Source: Bacteroides sp. (lineage in GTDB: Bacteria; Bacteroidota; Bacteroidia; Bacteroidales; Bacteroidaceae). From it: a DNA stretch of 6,909 nucleotides. Made by a program: the position numbers and the translations under genes. The stretch lies in NCBI GenBank assembly GCA_019412865.1, contig DXOJ01000708.1:1-6909 (forward strand), written 5' to 3'. Under the pieces are notes generated by a model, which was not told the DNA's origin, ran no database searches, and saw only the letters and a list, made by a program, of their open reading frames with translations. Shown here piece by piece: positions 1 through 3,421 of this stretch. Every line of letters begins with the position of its first letter. The first letter of the stretch is position 1.

Positions 1-84
1 TTCTGCGCACTAGCTATATCAACTGATGATATTATAATGCAAATAAAAAATAAAGGTGATTATTTACGACAATACCCTAACTAA
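1..84 (+). pseudogene. 5' fragment of interrupted PAS hybrid histidine kinase (left edge outside window)
   Basis: Frame 1 is open from the window edge to a TAA at 82-84. Codons 1-18 read FCALAISTDDIIMQIKNK; reading then enters the element and adds GDYLRQYPN before the stop. The segment TDDIIMQIKNK suits the first beta strand of a PAS domain. If 55-3364 is removed, base 54 joins 3365 in frame and gives MQIKNK-LFYSDNEPLNGYD, which resembles the start of a PAS_3-type domain. I infer that this is the N-terminal side of the kinase whose remainder begins after 3365. The match is by eye over only 18 codons, so another upstream gene remains possible. Confidence 0.55.
53..77 (+). repeat. left terminal inverted repeat of the IS1595-family element
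   Basis: It contains GGTGATTATTTACGACAAT followed by ACCC, preceded by AA. All 25 bases are the exact reverse complement of 3342-3366. Inward of it the match becomes patchy (ccctaactaac against ccccaaataggc). Outward, a further AAAATAA (47-53) matches the complement of TTATTTT (3365-3371) if one extra A (54) is allowed. Confidence 0.93.
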
Positions 85-89
85 CTTTG
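82..89 (+). promoter_or_regulatory. probable -7 element (TAACTTTG) of the transposase promoter
   Basis: TAACTTTG fits the Bacteroides -7 consensus TAnnTTTG and lies just inside the left inverted repeat. A start near 95 would give a leader of about 115 nt to the ATG at 210. No convincing -33 TTTG is present (the nearest is TTTA at 63-66). The position argues against using the TTG at 87 as a start codon, because it falls within the promoter element. Confidence 0.5.
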
Positions 90-94
90 CTAAT

Positions 95-128
95 AATACC
101 GTTCAGAACAAGAGTTTTGGGCGGTATT
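95..128 (+). promoter_or_regulatory. hairpin at the expected 5' end of the transposase mRNA
   Basis: AATACCG (95-101) pairs with CGGTATT (122-128). Inside it CAGAAC (104-109) pairs with GTTTTG (114-119, one G-U), leaving a 4-nt loop AAGA. It lies just after the predicted transcription start and about 80 nt before the transposase ATG. A role in messenger stability or in limiting read-in expression is a guess. Confidence 0.35.
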
Positions 129-209
129 TCTATATACACAGATAACTGTTTTCCCAAGCAACTTTTCTCACCAGAGTTATATATAGCAAGAACTATAAAC
201 TTTGGTAAG

Positions 210-1127
210 ATGAATATCGGTAAATTCAACTCCTTATATGACCTCTTGGAAGCATTCCCTACGGAGGAAAGCTGCATCAAGTATCTGGAACAGCTACGCT
301 GGGCAAACGGTATTCCCGTTTCTCCTTATGACCCAACGTCCAAAGTATATAACCGTGGCGATGGAATGTACCGTTGTAAAAATACGGGCAAGAACTTTAA
401 CGTCAGAATAGGAACGATGTTTGAAGGCTCTAAATTACCATTGAGAAAATGGTTCGTGGCTATCTATGAAATAACATCCCGCAAGAAAGGTATTTCATCA
501 ATCGAATTATCCAAAAGAATATCCGTGACCTATAAAACTGCGTGGTTTATGAATCAGCGTATTCGTGAATGCTTCGGTATCGTCATGGAAGAGAAACTTG
601 ACGGAGAAGTAGAACTTGATGAAACTTTCGTGGGCGGTAAGAATAAAAATCGGCACTATAACAAGAAAGTAAAGAAATGCCAAGGTAGGAGCTTCAAAGA
701 TAAAGTTCCCGTTATGGGTATGCTTCAGCGTGGCGGTAAGGTGGTTTGTAAAGTAGTCCGTGACACTTCCTATAAATCGTTGACAGTTCCTATTCTCAAA
801 ACCGTAAAACGCACGGCAACGTTATTCTCAGATGAGTGGTGTGGATACAAAACTGTTAGCAAGTTATACGAGCATTACGTGGTTGACCACGGTCACGGAC
901 AATACGTTGATGAAGATGCTTATACTAACAATATCGAAGGTTTTTGGAGTATTCTGAAACGTGGCTTGACAGGAATATATAACCATACGAGCAAGAAACA
1001 CCTCCAACGATATGTTAATGAGTTCTGCTTCCGCTATAATACGAGAGATTTTGATGATGTTTCACGATTTAATTTGTTACTTTGTAACTCAAATTATCGT
1101 ATAACTTTTCAAAGTCTGACAAAATGA
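210..1127 (+). CDS. IS1595-family (ISXO2-like) DDE transposase
   Basis: This enzyme would cut and join the element ends in cut-and-paste DNA transposition. I chose the ATG at 210 (305 aa) because MNIGKFNSLYDLLEAFP is the usual family opening. The frame stays open back to a TTG at 87, which would give 346 aa. In 346-aa numbering, a degenerate zinc-ribbon region spans about 70-105, a helix-turn-helix follows at about 133-160 (KKGISSIELSKRISVTYKTA), and the DDE fold begins with D178 in ELDETFVGG. The second Asp is D249 in FSDEWCGY and the third site is NNIEGFWS, with N281/N282 and E284. Family length and motif order look complete, so the enzyme is probably intact. The usual two CxxC pairs are mostly replaced (SPYD and CKNTG). 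Its stop overlaps the next start as ATGA. Confidence 0.92.
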   Translation: MNIGKFNSLYDLLEAFPTEESCIKYLEQLRWANGIPVSPYDPTSKVYNRGDGMYRCKNTGKNFNVRIGTMFEGSKLPLRKWFVAIYEITSRKKGISSIELSKRISVTYKTAWFMNQRIRECFGIVMEEKLDGEVELDETFVGGKNKNRHYNKKVKKCQGRSFKDKVPVMGMLQRGGKVVCKVVRDTSYKSLTVPILKTVKRTATLFSDEWCGYKTVSKLYEHYVVDHGHGQYVDEDAYTNNIEGFWSILKRGLTGIYNHTSKKHLQRYVNEFCFRYNTRDFDDVSRFNLLLCNSNYRITFQSLTK

Positions 1128-1294
1128 GTAAAAAGAAACAAGTAACAATAGAAGACATGGAAAAGGCAATGGCTATCGAACTTCTACCTGCAAAAGAATT
1201 AAAGAAGCAAGCAGAAGTTCCAGTGGATTTTTCTGCTCTTATGCAGAAGGCTCTGAAATACGATATTAAACCTAAAAAGAAGGGCAATAAATAA
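1124..1294 (+). CDS. 56-aa protein translationally coupled to the transposase
   Basis: The ATG at 1124 overlaps the transposase TGA in ATGA, the classic arrangement for coupled translation. The product is small, lysine-rich and mostly helical in character. It begins MSKKKQVTIEDMEKAMAIEL and ends KPKKKGNK, with VPVDFSALMQKAL in the middle. There is no membrane segment and no cysteine. I do not recognise the family. The coupling suggests an accessory or regulator of the transposase rather than independent cargo; DNA binding is possible given the charged ends but is not shown. It ends 8 bases before the convergent membrane-protein gene. Confidence 0.65.
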   Translation: MSKKKQVTIEDMEKAMAIELLPAKELKKQAEVPVDFSALMQKALKYDIKPKKKGNK

Positions 1295-1302
1295 TCCTGC
1301 CT

Positions 1303-1896
1303 TCATCTAAATTTGACCTTGGGAGCTTGCTCTGCGGTTTTCTTTACCTTCTTAACCCAGCATTGCTTTTGGTCACTCCAATATATGCCGTTCTTTTTGA
1401 GAACTTTATCAAAAGCCTTTTGGATTTCGTCATCTTCAAGTCCTGCATAGTTCCAATCCGTTTCGTCATCCCAGCCAGTACTTGAATTGAAATAATCATT
1501 CAAATCTACTGCCCGTTCAATATAATTATCGGAAAGTTCTATTTGGGGAGCTACTTCTTCAATTTGATAGCTCTTTCGGAGTTCCCTTTTTTCTACTGTA
1601 CGATTGTAGAAAAATACGGCAAATAATACAAGCGGTATAAGCACGATACTCCATAATACCTTAACGAGTGTATCACTTTCTCCTTTTTCACGCTCTAAAT
1701 GCTTGGAACATGCTAATACAATCAATCCTACAATACCCCAGAATAGGGATAAAAAGAACCAGTTTACAGAATTACGTCCTTTTCGGGAAGCTAATACAGC
1801 GGTGGCAATAGAAATACCCAACGCAAACAGAATACAAAAGAAACCTACAATAAGTTCCATGGTGGCGAATTTTAACGAGTTCTCCACGACAACCAT
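1303..1896 (-). CDS. hypothetical three-helix membrane protein (cargo)
   Basis: The longest form is 197 aa. Hydrophobic segments lie at about residues 14-36, 44-63 and 79-97, followed by a soluble tail of about 100 residues. The tail has an acidic, aromatic centre (GWDDETDWNYAGLEDDE) and a basic end (KKVKKTAEQAPKVKFR). The pattern ASRKGRNSVNWFFLSLFWGI, a short basic loop then a Trp-rich helix, is common in small bacterial inner-membrane proteins, but I cannot name a family. A second start at M13 (1858-1860) begins directly at the first helix and may be the true one. The gene faces the transposase operon tail to tail. Its leader is the structured region 1931-2072, so expression may be controlled by attenuation. 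Confidence 0.75.
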   Translation of the reverse strand: MVVVENSLKFATMELIVGFFCILFALGISIATAVLASRKGRNSVNWFFLSLFWGIVGLIVLACSKHLEREKGESDTLVKVLWSIVLIPLVLFAVFFYNRTVEKRELRKSYQIEEVAPQIELSDNYIERAVDLNDYFNSSTGWDDETDWNYAGLEDDEIQKAFDKVLKKNGIYWSDQKQCWVKKVKKTAEQAPKVKFR

Positions 1897-1920
1897 AGGA
1901 GAAGTTTAACAATGTTAGTT

Positions 1921-2001
1921 GTTAAAGAAAGTGGGCTGCCCCTGTGCATACTCGTTAGGTATCGCCAAACACCTGTATATACGCACAGTAGGGCAACCCA
2001 C
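1921..2001 (-). terminator. attenuator-like terminator in the leader of the membrane-protein gene
   Basis: On the minus strand, GTGGGTTGCCC (2001-1991) and CTGTGC (1988-1983) pair with GCACAGGGGCAGCCCAC (1947-1931). The stem is about 21 bp with G-U pairs and one 2-nt bulge. TTTCTTTAAC (1930-1921) follows at once. A GC-rich stem followed by a U-rich tract is the form of an intrinsic terminator. It sits 24-60 nt before the two candidate start codons, so it could stop transcription before the gene. The U tract is short and interrupted by C, so efficiency is uncertain. Confidence 0.45.
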
Positions 2002-2072
2002 AAGTATGAGCTGTCCTCTGTGCCTCGTATATACCTCTTGATAATTTGGCGATTTCAACGAGTATAAGGCAC
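1931..2072 (-). ncRNA. structured 5' leader with two mutually exclusive folds, upstream of the membrane-protein gene
   Basis: Fold 1 is nested. Bases 1961-1969 pair with 2045-2053 (9 bp), 1948-1956 with 2057-2065 (9 bp) and 1944-1947 with 2069-2072 (4 bp). These enclose 1975-1982 with 2027-2034 (8 bp) and 1983-1988 with 2018-2023 (6 bp). Fold 2 pairs 1931-1941 with 1991-2001, 1942-1947 with 1983-1988 and 1948-1951 with 1979-1982. The folds share 1944-1951 and 1979-1988, so they cannot coexist. In fold 2 three positions (1936/1996, 1948/1982, 1951/1979) mismatch on the plus strand but become G-U pairs in minus-strand RNA, which points to a minus-strand transcript. I do not recognise a known riboswitch class. 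The pairings were made by eye. Confidence 0.6.
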
Positions 2073-2107
2073 TTTCCTTATTTTCTGAAAACTTTGTCCC
2101 GTAGGAC

Positions 2108-2140
2108 TTTGCAAAGATAGTGAGAAAAATCGTATCTTTG
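2108..2140 (+). promoter_or_regulatory. promoter of the zinc-ribbon gene
   Basis: TTTG at 2108-2111 and TATCTTTG at 2133-2140 are separated by 21 bases, matching the Bacteroides -33/-7 arrangement. A start near 2146 leaves a leader of about 22 nt before the ATG at 2168. The inverted repeat TTGCAAAGATA (2109-2119) / TATCTTTGCAA (2133-2143) places a matching -7 element on each strand, so the two directions share one DNA segment. Confidence 0.72.
2112..2119 (-). promoter_or_regulatory. -7 element (TATCTTTG) of the minus-strand promoter for the leader and membrane protein
   Basis: Read on the minus strand, 2119-2112 is TATCTTTG, a perfect match to TAnnTTTG. Transcription would start near 2105 and run through the structured leader to the gene starting at 1896 or 1860. 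The -33 position holds only an imperfect TTGC (2143-2140). It forms one arm of an 11-bp inverted repeat whose other arm is the plus-strand -7 element. Confidence 0.6.
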
Positions 2141-2167
2141 CAATCGTCAACAATTAAATGAATTCTG

Positions 2168-2404
2168 ATGAAACAAATATGCCCTAAATGCGGAAGCACA
2201 AAATTTCAGTTAGTCGATATCGATATCGATATCGAAAATTGTCAATATGGTTTTACGTCCATTAGTTGTAAAGCATGTGGCTACTCAATTGGAATTACCA
2301 ATTACGAGAATGTTCCTGCAACAACAATTAAATACGGAAAAGAAATTCTGGATAAATTAAATCGTATGGAACTGGCATTGAAAGAAATATCAAAGACTAA
2401 GTAG
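2168..2404 (+). CDS. small zinc-ribbon protein (cargo)
   Basis: The product is 78 aa and begins MKQICPKCGSTKF. CPKC (C5, C8) and CKAC (C34, C37) form two knuckles of a probable four-cysteine zinc ribbon, with an extra C25 between them. Residues 17-23 are DIDIDIE, encoded by a perfect hexanucleotide repeat. The last 25 residues form a charged, probably helical tail. Such ribbons occur in nucleic-acid binding and protein-contact modules; no specific role can be assigned. A nearer upstream ATG at 2158 runs only nine codons. The gene has its own promoter, and its 3' end overlaps the convergent 50-aa ORF by 8 bases (CTAAGTAG, holding both stop codons). Confidence 0.8.
   Translation: MKQICPKCGSTKFQLVDIDIDIENCQYGFTSISCKACGYSIGITNYENVPATTIKYGKEILDKLNRMELALKEISKTK
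2214..2235. repeat. hexanucleotide tandem repeat inside the zinc-ribbon gene
   Basis: The unit TCGATA occurs 3.67 times in 22 bases without error, and the tract is its own reverse complement. It encodes the Asp-Ile run. A change by one unit would add or remove one Asp-Ile pair and keep the frame. Confidence 0.85.
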
Positions 2405-2549
2405 ATTTCATATTACTAATTTCAGATAGTTTACACCCTTTTTTCTGATAACCATTACATCTGAATCGCTTGTCGCAATCTATATCTAAATGTTTAAATA
2501 CGCATTTGCCTTTATTCGGAGTAGATGCGTTTTTATTGTCCTTTTTCAT
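2397..2549 (-). CDS. 50-aa four-cysteine protein (cargo)
   Basis: An ATG at 2549-2547 opens a 50-codon frame ending in TAG at 2399-2397. The product is MKKDNKNASTPNKGKCVFKH and onward, with cysteines at 16, 25, 31 and 39. The spacing allows a metal site, though it is not a standard CxxC ribbon; the middle is DIDCDKRFRCNGYQKKGC. The start lies 9 bases after the stop of the 95-aa gene upstream on the same strand, which suggests one transcript. It overlaps the end of the zinc-ribbon gene by 8 bases on the opposite strand. I do not recognise the family. The frame explains an otherwise empty gap, but its reality rests on position and cysteine content. Confidence 0.55.
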   Translation of the reverse strand: MKKDNKNASTPNKGKCVFKHLDIDCDKRFRCNGYQKKGCKLSEISNMKST

Positions 2550-2558
2550 GATTTGTTC

Positions 2559-2846
2559 TTATTTATCAAGTGTTCTATAATCGGGATTAGCTTTCATTTT
2601 ACTCCGTATCGTAATATCATTGAATAGCTTACGAATACAAAGAATACTTAAACTTTCGCCAAGTTTCGGAAACTTCTCCATAAACCGTCCTTTCAGAAGA
2701 TGAAGACGCAAAGAGTGCTTTTCTTCGTCCTTATAATCAAACTGCTCTTCAAAGAAAATCTGATTGTTCCGTTCTCCTCTGACGATGATATTAGCCTCTT
2801 TACCACCGTGGTCTTGTACTTCGATTGAAATAATTGTTCTGTTCAT
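2559..2846 (-). CDS. hypothetical 95-aa protein (cargo)
   Basis: The product begins MNRTIISIEVQDHGGKEANI and ends KANPDYRTLDK. It is soluble, has one cysteine (in LSILCIRKL), no signal peptide and no membrane segment. The first 40 residues look like beta strands and the rest is richer in helix-forming residues. I recognise no motif or family. The start is the only good ATG near the 5' end. The gene diverges from the 116-aa gene across 61 bases and probably heads a two-gene unit with the 50-aa ORF. A candidate -7 element on the minus strand (TATTTTCG, 2886-2879) has one mismatch. Confidence 0.7.
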   Translation of the reverse strand: MNRTIISIEVQDHGGKEANIIVRGERNNQIFFEEQFDYKDEEKHSLRLHLLKGRFMEKFPKLGESLSILCIRKLFNDITIRSKMKANPDYRTLDK

Positions 2847-2869
2847 ATCTACAACTGCTTTTTAATTAG

Positions 2870-2877
2870 TAACTTTG
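2870..2877 (+). promoter_or_regulatory. -7 element (TAACTTTG) upstream of the 116-aa gene
   Basis: TAACTTTG matches TAnnTTTG and is identical to the element at 82-89 by the transposase. A start near 2883 would leave about 25 nt before the ATG at 2908. No clear -33 TTTG is present at the expected distance. Confidence 0.55.
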
Positions 2878-2907
2878 CCGAAAATATCAATCTAAAATTT
2901 TACAATC

Positions 2908-3258
2908 ATGGAAGCAATGAATTATGAATATCTGATTAGAGCAGTCTTCAAATGCGGACGTACAAGAAGATTTGGAGCTGATGCTGATATTTTTCGTGGA
3001 TTAGAAAGAGCATCTGTACCATTTCCTGGTCAGAAGTCGGTTGACCAGTATAAACTTGGCTTCAAAATAGGAGAAGTGGCAGCATACTTACATACAGCAT
3101 TATATGAAGCGCAAGAACAATATAAAGACAATAAAGAGTTTACCTCAAAAATAGATAAATGTCTTGAGTATCTATATGAGCCTTCATTAGAAGATATAGA
3201 TAAATGCATCGAAGAAGCATGGGTTGCATTCAAAGAAATTGGATTATACGCAGGATAA
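2908..3258 (+). CDS. hypothetical 116-aa helical protein (cargo)
   Basis: The product begins MEAMNYEYLIRAVFKCGRTR and ends AWVAFKEIGLYAG. It is soluble, probably mostly helical, and acidic toward the C-terminus, where two similar stretches occur (KIDKCLEYLYEPS and DIDKCIEEAW). Cysteines are scattered and do not form a ribbon. A second ATG at 2917 would shorten it by three residues. It has its own -7 element upstream and a strong hairpin 12 bases after the stop, so it forms a single-gene transcription unit at the right end of the element. I do not recognise the family. Confidence 0.75.
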   Translation: MEAMNYEYLIRAVFKCGRTRRFGADADIFRGLERASVPFPGQKSVDQYKLGFKIGEVAAYLHTALYEAQEQYKDNKEFTSKIDKCLEYLYEPSLEDIDKCIEEAWVAFKEIGLYAG

Positions 3259-3270
3259 AAAAAGAAAAAC

Positions 3271-3301
3271 AACGGGAATAGCTGGCAAGGTTATTCCCGT
3301 T
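3271..3301 (+). terminator. terminator after the 116-aa gene
   Basis: AACGGGAATA (3271-3280) and TATTCCCGTT (3292-3301) form a perfect 10-bp stem around an 11-nt loop. ACTGTTTTA follows and an A-rich run precedes it. The downstream T run is four bases long, so termination may be partial. It ends cargo transcription before the right terminal repeat. Confidence 0.7.
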
Positions 3302-3341
3302 ACTGTTTTATCAGTTATTATAAATCAGACAAGCCTATTTG

Positions 3342-3366
3342 GGGTATTGTCGTAAATAATCACCTT
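3342..3366 (-). repeat. right terminal inverted repeat of the IS1595-family element
   Basis: This is the exact 25-base reverse complement of 53-77 (GGGTATTGTCGTAAATAATC then ACCTT). It lies about 40 bases past the terminator of the last cargo gene. The downstream kinase reading frame is open from 3356, inside this repeat. Confidence 0.93.
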
Positions 3367-3421
3367 ATTTTATAGTGATAATGAACCGCTGAATGGATAC
3401 GATCAGTCTAAGCCAGTTAGT

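Larger units (their letters stand above)
53..3366 (+). mobile_element. IS1595-family (ISXO2-like) transposable element carrying cargo genes
   Basis: A perfect 25-bp inverted repeat (53-77 and 3342-3366) bounds about 3.3 kb. Just inside the left end lies an ISXO2-like transposase on the plus strand. A typical IS1595 element is about 1 kb, so some 2 kb is extra: five ORFs plus a structured intergenic region. Passenger genes are known in some IS1595-family members, so this is a plausible cargo-bearing variant. No 8-bp direct repeat, the usual IS1595 duplication, is visible at either boundary choice (flanks ending at 52 or 54). The termini are AT-rich, so the exact tip could be 53 or 55 on the left and 3366 or 3364 on the right. 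Confidence 0.85.

Noticed and set aside
32..39. Possible target duplication TTATAATG (32-39) against TGATAATG (3376-3383)
   Set aside because: It matches 7 of 8 bases but lies 13 or more bases outside the inverted repeats, and using it puts the two kinase fragments out of frame.
87..209. TTG-initiated 41-residue extension of the transposase
   Set aside because: The TTG overlaps a TAACTTTG promoter element, the extra residues do not look like the family, and the usual N-terminus begins at the ATG at 210.
1948..2066. attC-like integron recombination site (GTTAGGT with AACGAG arms)
   Set aside because: GTTAGGT fits GTTRRRY, but the partner arm lacks the RYYYAAC core, there is no integron integrase, and the G-U pairs favour a minus-strand RNA.
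1915..2199. A 94-aa open frame on the minus strand across the structured leader
   Set aside because: Its only ATG lies inside the zinc-ribbon gene, upstream of the predicted minus-strand transcription start. The sequence is better explained by the RNA pairings, and the divergent promoters cut through it.
3381..3392. ATG at 3381 just after the right terminal repeat as a restart for the kinase
   Set aside because: It is out of frame with the kinase and reaches TGA after three codons.
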